A DNA stretch of 52,821 bases. Source: Methanofastidiosum methylothiophilum (GTDB lineage: Archaea > Methanobacteriota_B > Thermococci > Methanofastidiosales > Methanofastidiosaceae). Below are positions 16,973-25,590 of this stretch, in pieces (the stretch's first letter is position 1; each line of letters starts with the position of its first letter). The notes below the pieces were generated by a model that was not told the DNA's origin, ran no database searches, and saw only the letters and a list, made by a program, of their open reading frames with translations. Location of the stretch: NCBI GenBank assembly GCA_001587635.1, contig LNJE01000008.1:1-52821 (forward strand), given 5' to 3'. The position numbers were made by a program, and so were the translations under genes.

Positions 16973-17832
16973 ATGATTTCGCTATTAGTACTCTTAATTG
17001 TATTTTTATTAGTTGCAGTTAGACAAATAGGAAAACTCAAATTAGAGATATGGCATATTATGACTTTTGGTGCAATGACTTGTCTTTTGACAAGTCAGAT
17101 AACGCCAATTGATGCCCTTAAATCGATTAATCTAGATGTGATCCTTTTTTTATTTGGAATGTTTGTAATAGGTGTCGGTCTTTAAGAAAGTAGTTATCTT
17201 TCGCATATTTCTTTTAATATTTTTAAGAGCGCAAAAAACTCTAATGAATTAATGATTTTGATATTATTTGTTGTATATTTTTATTTTGATATCTCTAAAG
17301 ATATCAATAGTTTCATTTGAAATTAACTTTGATTTTAGATTAACTTATATATCGTTAGTTGCTTCATTACCTCTGCTTATACTGTCTAAACAAAAAATGA
17401 GGATTCTAAAAAATGTGGACTGGAAAACATTAATATTTTTTATTTCTATGTTTATTTTAATGCAAAGTGTATGGAACAGCGGATTTATTCAAAAACTAAT
17501 CGCTAATATGAACATAAATATAACTAACTTATTAATGATCTATTGTGAGTATAGTACTAAGCCAGTTAATTTCAAATGTTCCGCTTGTTGCACTTTACNT
17601 GCCTATGTTGCTTGAAGCGGGTGCATCNTCAAAGGAGATCATAGCACTCGCCGCAAGTAGCACGATTGCAGGAAATTTATTCATCCTAGAGGCTGCAAGC
17701 ACAGTTATTATAGTTCAAAATGCTGAAAAAAGGTCAAATGAAACTATCANATTTTTAGAATTTGCAAAGGNGGGAATTTCATTAACAATTCTCAGTGCAG
17801 CGGTATATTATGCATATCTATCATTATTCTGA
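16973..17832 (+). pseudogene. Broken ArsB/NhaD-type (SLC13-like) anion permease
   Basis: Three consecutive pieces of one permease are visible. Piece 1 (16973-17185) ends at TAA inside the conserved text GMFVIGVGL-x-ESSYLS; the same frame continues as sensible protein to about 17310, where a TGA stops it. Piece 2 (from 17268) includes NVDWKTLIFFISMFILMQSVW, and piece 3 (from 17545) ISNVPLVALYLPMLLEAGA, reached by a frame change near 17545. The family exports arsenite or moves organic anions. Total length is well below the usual 400 or more residues, so a middle part is also missing. N bases lie nearby, so assembly error cannot be excluded for single lesions, but several together argue for true decay. 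The ribosome binding site (gagggggcc) survives. Confidence 0.75.
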
Positions 17833-18306
17833 CGTACATTTTACTATTCCACGTTTATGGAANTATTTTTGGTGATATTCTTCTGCCCTATAAAATATAT
17901 TTTTGGGTAGTATTTCTGTAACTATTTTACTACGTAATTTACCAGATTTTTCAAGTTTCTCCATGTATTTCAAAGCTTTACTTTTTTGTTCATTATTGTG
18001 ATAAAACACAATAGACCTATATTGGCTTCCTATATCTAAACCTTGCATATTCNGGGTAGTTGGATCATGGATATTCCAAAATATTTCNAGTAAAGCATCA
18101 TAAGAAACTATATTTGGATCGAATTCTATTAGNACAGATTCTGCATGTCCTGTTACATCCTTACATACTTCTTCATAAGTAGGATTTTTTGTGTAACCGC
18201 CAGAATATCCGGCCTGTGTAGAAATGACACCCTTAATCTGGCAAAATACAGATTCTACTTTCCAAAAACATCCAGCAGCAAACGTCGCTTTTTCAATTTC
18301 CGCCAT
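17824..18306 (-). CDS. msrA: Peptide-methionine (S)-S-oxide reductase MsrA
   Basis: 160 residues from ATG 18306 (MAEIEKATF). The catalytic motif GCFW holds Cys13. It is followed by GYSGGYTKNPTYEEVCKDVTGHAE, the MsrA signature, and later QYRSIVFYHN and a YHQ-like C-terminal segment. It repairs oxidised methionine. Four N bases make some residues uncertain but leave the frame intact. An in-frame ATG at 18321 would add five residues. It overlaps the end of the broken permease by 9 nt in convergent orientation. Rubrerythrin lies upstream, suggesting an oxygen-defence pair. Confidence 0.93.
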   Translation of the reverse strand: MAEIEKATFAAGCFWKVESVFCQIKGVISTQAGYSGGYTKNPTYEEVCKDVTGHAESXLIEFDPNIVSYDALXEIFWNIHDPTTXNMQGLDIGSQYRSIVFYHNNEQKSKALKYMEKLEKSGKLRSKIVTEILPKNIFYRAEEYHQKXFHKRGIVKCTSE

Positions 18307-18407
18307 AATTGTAACAATCATTACAGTTATTTAACTATAGTTCTTATAGGTAAGAATCAAAAATAATACTGAATACATATTTAAAAGAAAAATAGAAATA
18401 AAAAGTT

Positions 18408-18986
18408 TTAGTACTCCTCACATAGTCTTTCAAAGTATGCTGTTTCATGATTACAAGAGGGACAAATTTCTGGTGGTTCATTGCCTTCATGTATATATCC
18501 ACATTTTCTACATACCCATAATACTTTTTCTTTCTTTTTGAAAAATGTTCCTTCTTGTAGCTCTTTTAACAGTTTAATATATCTACTCTCATGGTGCTTT
18601 TCTGCTATTGCAATTGCCCTAAGTCTCTTTGCAATATCCTTGAATCCTTCCTTTTCTGCAATATCTGCAAATTCAGGATACATATGTGTATATTCGTAAT
18701 TTTCACCTTCAATAGCTCCTTTTATGTTTTCTATAGTGTTTCCAAGAACTAATGGTGCTTCTGATTCAACTATTATTTTTGTAGGATTTCCATCTTCTTT
18801 TATGTCATTTATCATTCTAAAGAGCCACTTTGCATGCTCTCTTTCATTTTCTGCTGTTAGTAAAAAAAGCTCAGAAATCTGCTCATATCCTTCTTTCAAA
18901 GCAATCTTTGCATAGATAGTATATCTATTCCTTGCCATGCTTTCTCCAATGAAAGCTTTGGTCAAATTTTCTATTGTTTTAGTCAT
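18408..18986 (-). CDS. Rubrerythrin
   Basis: 192 residues. The four-helix diiron domain has the ligands in FIGESMARNRY (Glu15), ENEREH (Glu48, His51), and AEKHHESRY (Glu129, His132). The C-terminal rubredoxin domain binds one iron with C159, C162, C175 and C178 (CRKCGY and CPSCNH). The protein reduces hydrogen peroxide in anaerobes with electrons passed by rubredoxin-type donors. It is cytoplasmic. It is one complete unit, not a reverse rubrerythrin, because the rubredoxin part is C-terminal. A gggggta-like ribosome binding site precedes the ATG. Confidence 0.95.
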   Translation of the reverse strand: MTKTIENLTKAFIGESMARNRYTIYAKIALKEGYEQISELFLLTAENEREHAKWLFRMINDIKEDGNPTKIIVESEAPLVLGNTIENIKGAIEGENYEYTHMYPEFADIAEKEGFKDIAKRLRAIAIAEKHHESRYIKLLKELQEGTFFKKKEKVLWVCRKCGYIHEGNEPPEICPSCNHETAYFERLCEEY

Positions 18987-19182
18987 TATACCCCCAATTA
19001 ATATTCAATCGAAACACTATTAAATATTTCTATTGTTTTTCTATAAACAATTAGACACTCATTACTCAATTTTTTTATAGATTCAATTAATATGATTTTA
19101 AAGAATAGCCATTTCAATTATTTATTTTTTTATTAGATAAGTTATTTAAATTTAAATTATAAAAAAGATTAAGGTGTATTTA

Positions 19183-20367
19183 ATGATGCCTCTTGACGGA
19201 ATTAAAGTAATTGACTTTACGGGAGCTTTATCTGGGCCTTACTGCAGCATGCTTTTAGGGGATATGGGTGCAGAAGTAATAAAAATTGAGAGGCCAAGTA
19301 GAGGGGATGATTCTAGAAGTTGGGGCCCTCCATTTATACGTGATAATTTAAGTACTTATTTTGTAAGTATTAATAGAAACAAAAAAAGCATTAGTTTGAA
19401 TCTAAAAGAATCTGAAGCAATAGAAATCGTAAAGAAATTAATAAAAGATGCAGATGTTTTATTAGAAAACTTTAGACCTGGAGTTATGGAAAAGCTCGGT
19501 CTTGGATACGAAGAAATGAAAAAAATTAACGAAAAATTGATATATTGTTCTATTTCTGGATTTGGTCAGAATGGCCCATATAAATTCAAAACTAGTTATG
19601 ATCTTATATTACAAGGCATGGGGGGGCTTATGAGTGAGACAGGCGAATCAAACGGCGGCCCAGTTAAAATCGGTATTGCGGTAACAGATATTTCTGCAGG
19701 AATGTTTGCATGCTATGGAATTCTTAGTGCCATAATTGCAAGATGTAAAACAGGAACAGGGCAGTTTATTGATATTTCTATGCTAGATTGTCAAGTTTCG
19801 TGGCAGACTTATTTTGCTACAGGATATCTTTTTTCTGGAATAATTCCATCAAAAACAGGAAGTGCACACTCCCTTATTTGTCCCTATCAGTCTTTTAAAA
19901 CTAAAGATATTTTCATTAACATTGCTGTTGGAAATGAAGAAACATGGAAAAAATTTTGTGAAGTATTAGAAATAGATATCGCTGAAGATGAAAAATACTT
20001 CGATAATGGAAAAAGACTAGAGAATAAAGATCAGCTTGTAAAAATAATAGAAGATAAACTTTCAAAGAAATCAGGAGAGGAGTGGTTACATCTTCTTGAA
20101 AAATCGGGAGTTCCTTCTGGTCCAATATACACAATCGACAGATTATTAAATGACTCACAAGTTTTACATAGAAAAATGATTGAAGAAGTTACTAATCCTC
20201 TATATGGAACTATTAAAATTCCAGGATTGCCAGTTAAATTATCTAATACAAAAAGCATGATAAAACTATCCCCTCCTGTATTAGGGGAACACACCGATGA
20301 GATACTAAAAAAACTGGAATATACAGATGAACAAATAGAATCTTTTAGAATAAGAAAACTCATCTAA
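19183..20367 (+). CDS. Class III CoA-transferase (CaiB/BaiF family)
   Basis: 394 residues. The start is the first ATG, 19183; the GTG at 19174 belongs to its ribosome binding site aaggtg. Features: LDGIKVIDFTGALSGPYCSMLLGDMGAEVIKIE at the N-terminus, LLENFRPGVMEKLGLGYE, catalytic-type Asp140 in SYDLILQGMGG, and GQFIDISMLDC. These enzymes move CoA from an acyl-CoA to another acid such as formate, carnitine or succinate derivatives. The substrate is not readable. No acyl-CoA partner genes are adjacent. Its stop overlaps the convergent hypE end by 4 nt. It has its own AT-rich promoter. Confidence 0.9.
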   Translation: MMPLDGIKVIDFTGALSGPYCSMLLGDMGAEVIKIERPSRGDDSRSWGPPFIRDNLSTYFVSINRNKKSISLNLKESEAIEIVKKLIKDADVLLENFRPGVMEKLGLGYEEMKKINEKLIYCSISGFGQNGPYKFKTSYDLILQGMGGLMSETGESNGGPVKIGIAVTDISAGMFACYGILSAIIARCKTGTGQFIDISMLDCQVSWQTYFATGYLFSGIIPSKTGSAHSLICPYQSFKTKDIFINIAVGNEETWKKFCEVLEIDIAEDEKYFDNGKRLENKDQLVKIIEDKLSKKSGEEWLHLLEKSGVPSGPIYTIDRLLNDSQVLHRKMIEEVTNPLYGTIKIPGLPVKLSNTKSMIKLSPPVLGEHTDEILKKLEYTDEQIESFRIRKLI

Positions 20368-21371
20368 CATACTCTTGGAACAGGATCTGCAACAGGAGCC
20401 TCTAAAATTCTTTTTCCTCCTATTGCTGTTTCAAGTAATACTTTTTCCCCTTTTTTTACTTCACCGATAATGGTAGCATTCTTACCAAGTCTATCTTTTC
20501 TTAAGATATCAATGACTGAATCTGCGTCTTCTTGACTAACAGAAATCAATACTTTACCTTCACATGCAATCTCCATAAAGTTTAATCCCAGTATATCACA
20601 TATAGCCGCCACTTCGTCCCTCACTGGAATTTTATCCTCTTTAATTTCTATTTTTACATGAGATTTTTTTGAAAATTCATTTAAAGCATTAGCAATACCC
20701 CCTCTTGTGGGGTCTTTCATTGCATGAATTTGAAATGGAAGAATCTTTTCTATCATTTTGTTTAGAGGGGCAACATCAGATTTTATATTTGATAAAAAAG
20801 GGATATCCTCTCTAACAGAAAGCATTGCCGCCCCATGGTCCCCTACAGTTCCAGAAATTATAATTAAATCTCCTACTTTAAGATTTTGATCAGAATGCAG
20901 ATTTTTTGTGAATCCAACACCAGATGTGTTTATGAAGAGATCGTTTCCTGCAACTTTAGTATCTCCTGTAATCAAAGGAACTCCTGCTTCCTTTAATGTA
21001 TCATCCATAGATTTTATAATTTTTTTAAATTGATTTGTGGGGAATCCTTCTGGGAGTATTACCCCTGAAGAGATGGCAAGAGGTTTTGCACCCATAACTG
21101 CAACATCATTAATTGTTCCAGAAACAGATAATCTACCAATATCTCCTCCTGGGAAAAAAAGAGGCGTTACGGTATGTGAATCTGTTGTAAAAACAATATG
21201 TCCGTTGCAAAAAGGTATTGTGCCAGAATCGTCCATATCTGATAGACCCAATCCTCCTATAATTTTGTTAAGAGAGAAACCATTTACATATAGAGACTTA
21301 ATCATTGCCTCCATCATTTCCCCTCCTCCGCCATGCTCAGATTTAATAATATCTGAATTAAATTCTCCCAT
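20364..21371 (-). CDS. hypE: Hydrogenase maturation protein HypE
   Basis: 335 residues. HypE dehydrates the thiocarboxamide on its C-terminal cysteine to make the cyanide ligand of [NiFe]-hydrogenases. The C-terminus is exactly PVPRVC with Cys335 last. The N-terminus has HGGGGEMMEAMIKSL; the ATP site includes TTDSHTVTPLFFPGGDIGRLSV and ITGDTKVAG; then MKDPTRGGIANALNEF and FMEIACEGKV. It is complete. Other hyp genes are not in the window. Consistent with NiFe-hydrogenases in a methanogen. Confidence 0.96.
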   Translation of the reverse strand: MGEFNSDIIKSEHGGGGEMMEAMIKSLYVNGFSLNKIIGGLGLSDMDDSGTIPFCNGHIVFTTDSHTVTPLFFPGGDIGRLSVSGTINDVAVMGAKPLAISSGVILPEGFPTNQFKKIIKSMDDTLKEAGVPLITGDTKVAGNDLFINTSGVGFTKNLHSDQNLKVGDLIIISGTVGDHGAAMLSVREDIPFLSNIKSDVAPLNKMIEKILPFQIHAMKDPTRGGIANALNEFSKKSHVKIEIKEDKIPVRDEVAAICDILGLNFMEIACEGKVLISVSQEDADSVIDILRKDRLGKNATIIGEVKKGEKVLLETAIGGKRILEAPVADPVPRVC

Positions 21372-21441
21372 ATGTGCTTAGGAATATAGGAAAACTTTAT
21401 AAACATTATCAAAGCTTTAAGCCATATATAATGGTGATTAT

Positions 21442-21816
21442 ATGTCAATTTGGCAAGCTAGATCAAAAAGAAAGCCGACTGGTGGACGACTTACACGTTC
21501 AAGAAAAAAACTAAAGAGAGAACTGGGTAGAGAATCAACATTTACAGTAATTGGAGAAGTCAGCAAAAAAAAGGTAAGATGTTTCGGGGGAACCGAAATA
21601 ATTGAGCTAATGAGGGCTGATTATTCTAATCTTTTGACCAAAGAGGGGTACAAAAAAGCTAAAATAACAGGTGTTGCAGAAAATCCGGCAAACAGACATT
21701 TTGTAAGAAGAAGTATAATTACAAAAGGTGCAATAATTACTACTGAGTTTGGTAAGGCAAGGGTCACCTCAAGACCCGGGCAAGATGGCGTAATTAACGC
21801 TGTTTTAATCGAATAA
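21442..21816 (+). CDS. rps8e: 30S ribosomal protein S8e
   Basis: 124 residues, normal for archaea. The start WQARSKRKPTGGRLTRSRKKLKRELGRE and the segments VRCFGGTEIIELMRA and AENPANRHFVRRSIITKGAII are unmistakable. It binds 16S rRNA in the small subunit. The ATG has ggtga 8-12 nt upstream, and a TATA-like cttataaac sits about 50 nt upstream near the divergent hypE start. A T-rich stretch with ttctttttagg follows the stop. Confidence 0.96.
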   Translation: MSIWQARSKRKPTGGRLTRSRKKLKRELGRESTFTVIGEVSKKKVRCFGGTEIIELMRADYSNLLTKEGYKKAKITGVAENPANRHFVRRSIITKGAIITTEFGKARVTSRPGQDGVINAVLIE

Positions 21817-21850
21817 TTTCTTTTTAGGCTAATATAACGTCTTTTTTAGA

Positions 21851-21926
21851 GAAAAGTTTAAATAAGATTCTTTATTAGTAATTTTAACTTTATTTTGCCT
21901 TTTTTGGCAATCAAGGAGGTATAATT
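21851..21926 (+). promoter_or_regulatory. Histone gene promoter and leader with small hairpin
   Basis: The TATA candidate is gtttaaataag at 21856-21866. About 26-30 nt later the likely transcript begins, followed by a short stem ttgcc (21895-21899), a loop of six T, and ggcaa (21906-21910). Then comes the strong ribosome binding site aaggaggt (21913-21920) and the ATG at 21927. The arrangement resembles the leaders at 3876 and 42386, but the stem here is only 5 bp. Confidence 0.5.
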
Positions 21927-22148
21927 ATGAGAGAGCCGGAAGAACTTCCCCTTGCACCTCTTGAGAGGCTGTTAAGGAAAGAGGGGGCTGAAAGAGTATC
22001 GGAAGATGCATGCAAAGTATTGGGTGTAGCTCTTGAAGATTATTCAAGGATAATCGCAAGAAAAGCTAAAGACTATTCTGCTCATGCTAAAAGAAAAACA
22101 ATAAAGGCAGAAGATATCGAACTAGCCTTAAGAGACCTAAATATTTAA
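21927..22148 (+). CDS. Archaeal histone (HMf family)
   Basis: 73 residues forming one histone fold with three helices: LPLAPLERLLRKEGAERVS, then EDACKVLGVALEDYSRIIARKAKDYSAHA, then KRKTIKAEDIELALRDL. The KRKTIKAEDIELA segment is the L2 loop and alpha-3 start that bind DNA in HMf. There are no N- or C-terminal tails. It wraps chromosomal DNA as dimers or multimers. Strong ribosome binding site aaggaggt. Confidence 0.96.
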   Translation: MREPEELPLAPLERLLRKEGAERVSEDACKVLGVALEDYSRIIARKAKDYSAHAKRKTIKAEDIELALRDLNI

Positions 22149-22223
22149 TTTTTTCTTATACTACTGAAAATTAAATATTTGGTAGCTTTTTCGATCTAAT
22201 AGTTTCCCCGATTGGTGAGACAA

Positions 22224-22391
22224 ATGCAAAAGAAAATTAAAAAATGTGCTTATTGTCAGACAGATTTTGATATAAAAGATAAGAATCGCATAGTATTAGA
22301 ACTATGGAAAGATAAAAAACACCTTACTCGACTTTACTTCTGTAGTAAGAATTGTTTTGTATCCTTCTTAAAAGATAAAAAAGTTATATGA
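22224..22391 (+). CDS. Small zinc-finger-like protein (55 residues, TRASH/treble-clef pattern)
   Basis: The ATG at 22224 follows ggtga. The product begins MQKKIKKCAYCQTDF and has CxxC (C8, C11) and a late FCSKNCF (CxxxC, about C44 and C48), a spacing typical of TRASH-like treble-clef zinc domains used for metal sensing or protein contacts. Its TGA overlaps the next ATG (ATGA), so it is translationally coupled with a two-helix membrane protein. Function is unknown. Confidence 0.7.
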   Translation: MQKKIKKCAYCQTDFDIKDKNRIVLELWKDKKHLTRLYFCSKNCFVSFLKDKKVI

Positions 22392-22732
22392 GGCAGTATA
22401 TGTCTAAGGAAATGCTAAAAAGTTTTAGAAGATCTTTTCTTGAGCAGAAATATAGATTTGATCTTGGTAGACAATTTTTAGTTTACGTAAACTTTGCACT
22501 CCTTATAATTGCAGCATCTGATAAAATAAAATTAATAATTGATTTAAAGACAACTGAACTTTTATTAATACTAGTTCCTTTGTCTTTCATAGCAACTTAC
22601 ATATTGGGATATATTTTAGACAAATTCGTTAAGTTTTCGCAGGCCACCCAGATGGTAGAGGCTAAAAGAAGCCCTTACACCATGATGACTCAAGAAAAAC
22701 TTGACAAAATTATAGAATTACTCGAGAAATAA
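22388..22732 (+). CDS. Uncharacterised two-helix membrane protein
   Basis: 114 residues, not recognised. A charged N-terminus (KEMLKSFRRSFLEQKYRFDLGRQ) precedes two hydrophobic helices (about 31-43 and 54-75), then a charged tail rich in Lys and Glu ending EKLDKIIELLEK. Both ends should be cytoplasmic by the positive-inside rule. It overlaps the small zinc protein gene by 4 nt, so the two may form a complex at the membrane. The second possible ATG (residue 5) is also plausible. Confidence 0.7.
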   Translation: MRQYMSKEMLKSFRRSFLEQKYRFDLGRQFLVYVNFALLIIAASDKIKLIIDLKTTELLLILVPLSFIATYILGYILDKFVKFSQATQMVEAKRSPYTMMTQEKLDKIIELLEK

Positions 22733-22786
22733 TGGGAAAAACTTATATTCAAACAGTGTTATAACATTATATTATTAGGGGATATT

Positions 22787-23080
22787 ATGGGTAAAGTTGC
22801 AGCAACTAGATTAAGAGATAAAATGATTGTAACAGAACAAGGACATGAAATAGGTACTCTTTTCGATGTGGTTATTAATGAAGATACTGGAGAGCTTATA
22901 GCTCTTGTCGTTGAGCCTACAACTGAGGTTATCTTAGACAATATGATAACAGACAAGGAAAACTTAGTTCTTGTACCTTTTAGTGCTGTTAGGGCAGTAA
23001 AGGACTTTATTATTGTTGATGTTCGAAGAATTCCAAAGAAGAGTGAAAGAGTAGGGATGTTTGCAAAAGTTCCCGAATAA
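22787..23080 (+). CDS. PRC-barrel domain protein
   Basis: 97 residues, a single PRC-barrel: RLRDKMIVTEQGHEIGTLFDVVINEDTGELIALVVEP, then LVLVPFSAVRAVKDFIIVD. Small archaeal PRC-barrel proteins are common; some work with the cell-division machinery, others in RNA metabolism, and the role here is not shown. It has its own TATA-like acttatatt (22740-22748) and an aggggat ribosome binding site 5 nt before the ATG. A 440-bp gap follows. Confidence 0.9.
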   Translation: MGKVAATRLRDKMIVTEQGHEIGTLFDVVINEDTGELIALVVEPTTEVILDNMITDKENLVLVPFSAVRAVKDFIIVDVRRIPKKSERVGMFAKVPE

Positions 23081-23521
23081 ATTATTTTTTAATTTTATTA
23101 ATTAATATTTTGTTAACAATAATTTAAAACAATGGAAAAAATAATAGCCCCCATTAGGGTCATTTTATTATCTCCATTTTTTAAAATAATTAGATTAACC
23201 AATGTAAGTAATTTGAAGTATAAAAATGTTAAGATTATCATATATAAGGCGGGATTCATTCCATTTAGTCGCATGAATATTATTTTTCTCCTGATTTATA
23301 CCTCTAATTCTAAATAATAGTATTAGACAATGTCCATATGTTTAATAATAAATCTCCTAGGGATTCATCATTTATTGATAGATAAGTTGGCGATATAGTT
23401 GGCATTATGAATGCATATCTAGTATTTTATTTAAAATAGTTAGAAAATAGTATTAATTAAATAACTCTTGGGAGTAAAATATATTAAGGTATCAGAAAAT
23501 TTGTCAAAAGGAGGAACAATC
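23081..23521. other. 441-bp AT-rich gap without a recognisable gene
   Basis: A 61-codon frame at 23132-23317 has no ribosome binding site and a composition like noncoding DNA, so I do not call it. The last 60 bp contain an AT-rich promoter-like part (gtaaaatatattaagg near 23475-23490) for the small membrane protein that follows. I see no RNA gene or repeat. Confidence 0.4.
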
Positions 23522-23707
23522 ATGAAAAAGGAAAAAATTAAACAACAACAAAAGAGTCAGAATAAGTTTAGATCTGAAGGAACTAACATGATTATTGGTA
23601 TAGGTCTAGGCATTATATTTTACTTAATATTTGGAAACTACATACTCTCAGCTATAGCGGCCATAATAGCAGTGACAATTTTGGGTATTGGAAGTAAAAA
23701 TGACTAG
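23522..23707 (+). CDS. Small two-helix membrane protein (61 residues)
   Basis: Start at ATG 23522 because aaaggagg lies 6 nt upstream; a longer frame from 23468 would bury that site. The N-terminal 20 residues are very basic and Gln/Lys rich, then two hydrophobic stretches (about 22-37 and 39-55) separated by a tight turn, ending GIGSKND. Not recognised. It overlaps the 3' end of the convergent rnhB gene by 4 nt. Confidence 0.65.
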   Translation: MKKEKIKQQQKSQNKFRSEGTNMIIGIGLGIIFYLIFGNYILSAIAAIIAVTILGIGSKND

Positions 23708-24372
23708 ATGTCATAAAGTTTTCTCTGATTCCTCATATTTTTTATATTATCTAAAGTTTTCCATTCAGTCCTGACAAAGTCGGGGAATCTATTATTTAAT
23801 CTGTAATAATCTTTTAGAAAATTTACAGTTTTAGGATCGCTAGGATACCCACTACCAATTGAAACATCAACATCTTCTTCTATTTTCTTTATGAGTTCAT
23901 CTCTTTTTACTTTTGCGAGTATTGAAGCTGCTGCAACTACAGGATATTTATCTTCTGCTTTATGGGAAGCTATAACTTCGCACGAAGCAAATTCATCTCC
24001 AAGCAATTCTTTTAAATTCCCAGAAAATCTATCTGAATTCACATCACATGAATCACATATGACTTTTTTCATAGAAGTTTTAAGTTCGAGAATGGCCTCT
24101 TTAAACGCAAGAAGCTCGATGTAGTTAAGACTAAATTTCTTCATTTCTTTATTGAGAAAAGATGGACTTAATATTTTAAAAAAATATTTTCCAGGAAGAT
24201 TTACAATTTCCAAGTAAAGTTCTTCTCTTTTCTTTTGAGAAAGTTTTTTTGAATCCTTAACTTTTAAGGATTCAATTAAATAAAGTTTATCTTCAGGCAA
24301 TGAAAAAGAAGCAACTACAAGTGGGCCTATGACTGGCCCCCTACCTGCTTCGTCTACCCCACATATCTGCAT
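23704..24372 (-). CDS. rnhB: Ribonuclease HII
   Basis: 222 residues from ATG 24372. GVDEAGRGPVIGPLVVA gives catalytic Asp7 and Glu8; the middle motif VICDSCDVNSD and the late AAASILAKVKRDELI complete the active site. It nicks RNA in RNA-DNA hybrids and at single ribonucleotides. A ggagg site lies within the end of the nikR-like gene, 9 nt before this ATG. An upstream in-frame ATG at 24402 is less likely. Probably the last gene of the metal-transport operon. Confidence 0.93.
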   Translation of the reverse strand: MQICGVDEAGRGPVIGPLVVASFSLPEDKLYLIESLKVKDSKKLSQKKREELYLEIVNLPGKYFFKILSPSFLNKEMKKFSLNYIELLAFKEAILELKTSMKKVICDSCDVNSDRFSGNLKELLGDEFASCEVIASHKAEDKYPVVAAASILAKVKRDELIKKIEEDVDVSIGSGYPSDPKTVNFLKDYYRLNNRFPDFVRTEWKTLDNIKNMRNQRKLYDI

Positions 24373-24376
24373 TAGC

Positions 24377-24769
24377 CTAAACCTCCGCAGAGAGTAAAGC
24401 ATGTCTAACAGCTTTGACTCCAGTGAGACCTATTAATTCTGTCAAAAAATCTTTAATTTCTTTGGAATCACCTTTTAGGATAAACACTTCTAAACAGTTT
24501 TTAGCATCAAGATGTGTATGTAAAGTAGTTTCGATTACATGTTCATACTTATGATGTATCGTATTCAATGGGCTTTCTGATTTCTTATTTGATATGACCA
24601 TACCAGTGACTACCAAAGGCCCTTTTTCTTTCTCCCACACTTCAGTTGTTATATAATTCCGCAATGCTTCTCTAATAATTTCAGATCTAGTTGAAAATCC
24701 CTTAACAAGAAGTAATTTATCTAGTTTATCCAACAATTCATCATTTATTGACATGCTTATAATAGACAT
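24377..24769 (-). CDS. nikR: NikR-like ribbon-helix-helix metalloregulator
   Basis: 130 residues. The N-terminal ribbon-helix-helix (SIISMSINDELLDKLDKLL, then GFSTRSEIIREALRNYI) binds DNA. The C-terminal ACT-like domain carries the nickel ligands of E. coli NikR at the same spacing: His73, His84, His86 and Cys92 (HHKYEHVIETTLHTHL then C). All four are intact, so it should sense Ni2+. It lies between a ZnuABC-type transporter and rnhB on the same strand, 20 nt after the permease. That context suggests it controls this transporter. The symbol is by family. Confidence 0.9.
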   Translation of the reverse strand: MSIISMSINDELLDKLDKLLLVKGFSTRSEIIREALRNYITTEVWEKEKGPLVVTGMVISNKKSESPLNTIHHKYEHVIETTLHTHLDAKNCLEVFILKGDSKEIKDFLTELIGLTGVKAVRHALLSAEV

Positions 24770-24789
24770 CTAATCCCTTCAAATTATTG

Positions 24790-25590
24790 TTATTTATTAA
24801 TTAATGACTTTATACTTAAAATCCCTAAATAAGAAGTTCCCGAAACAAGAACTATTGTTGCCCCAGATGGTTGATTTAGCAAGAAAGACATTCCTATTCC
24901 AAGTAACATATATGATATTCCAATTAAAGTAGATAATGCAATCATTTTTTTGAGACTATTTGTGAAAAGACTAGCTGTAGCTGCTGGGAGAGTCAAGAGT
25001 GCCATTGCTAGTATAATTCCTACAACACTTACTAACACCACAACTGTCAATGCAACAAGAGATAATAAAATAATGTAAGTCTTCATTACAGGGACATTGG
25101 CTACCTCAGAAAACTCTTCATCAAAAGAAAATGCTAGAAATTCATTATATCTTATAAAAATTATTAAAACAATAATAGCATTTAAGAATATCATGGTGTA
25201 TATATCAATTCTAGAAACAGTAAGAATATTTCCAAAGAGATAGCTTGAAAGATCTGTCACATATCCAGGAGTCATGTAAATCATAAAAATGCCAAATGCC
25301 ATGCCAATAGCCCACATTGCCCCAATTAGGGTATCCTCGCGCTGATACGTTTTTTTTGAAATTACTCCAAGTATAGAACTTGAAATTACACTAAAAATAA
25401 TTGCGGTAAATAGTGGATTGTAGCCTAAAAATAATCCTAATCCTATACCTCCAAACGCAGCATGAGAAATTCCGCCAGATATAAAGACTAGTCTCTTAAC
25501 TACAACATATGAACCAATTATTCCACAAGCAATTGCAGCTAATATACCCGCTATAACTGCATTCTGAAAAAAAGCATACTGAAATACCAT
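24790..25590 (-). CDS. ZnuB-type metal ABC transporter permease
   Basis: 266 residues with eight or nine hydrophobic helices. Family text: AGILAAIACGIIGSYVVVKRLVFISGGISHAAFGGIGLG (about 15-53), the cytoplasmic coupling region LGVISKKTYQREDTLIGAMWAIGMAFG, and VGIILAMALLTLPAATASL. It forms the membrane channel of a manganese/zinc-class importer. Its ATG shares its last base region with the ATPase stop (1-nt overlap). Substrate is set by the binding protein and could be Zn, Mn or Ni. Confidence 0.92.
   Translation of the reverse strand: MVFQYAFFQNAVIAGILAAIACGIIGSYVVVKRLVFISGGISHAAFGGIGLGLFLGYNPLFTAIIFSVISSSILGVISKKTYQREDTLIGAMWAIGMAFGIFMIYMTPGYVTDLSSYLFGNILTVSRIDIYTMIFLNAIIVLIIFIRYNEFLAFSFDEEFSEVANVPVMKTYIILLSLVALTVVVLVSVVGIILAMALLTLPAATASLFTNSLKKMIALSTLIGISYMLLGIGMSFLLNQPSGATIVLVSGTSYLGILSIKSLINK

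Noticed and set aside
23132..23317. 61-codon plus-strand frame
   Set aside because: No ribosome binding site and an amino-acid composition like translated AT-rich noncoding DNA.
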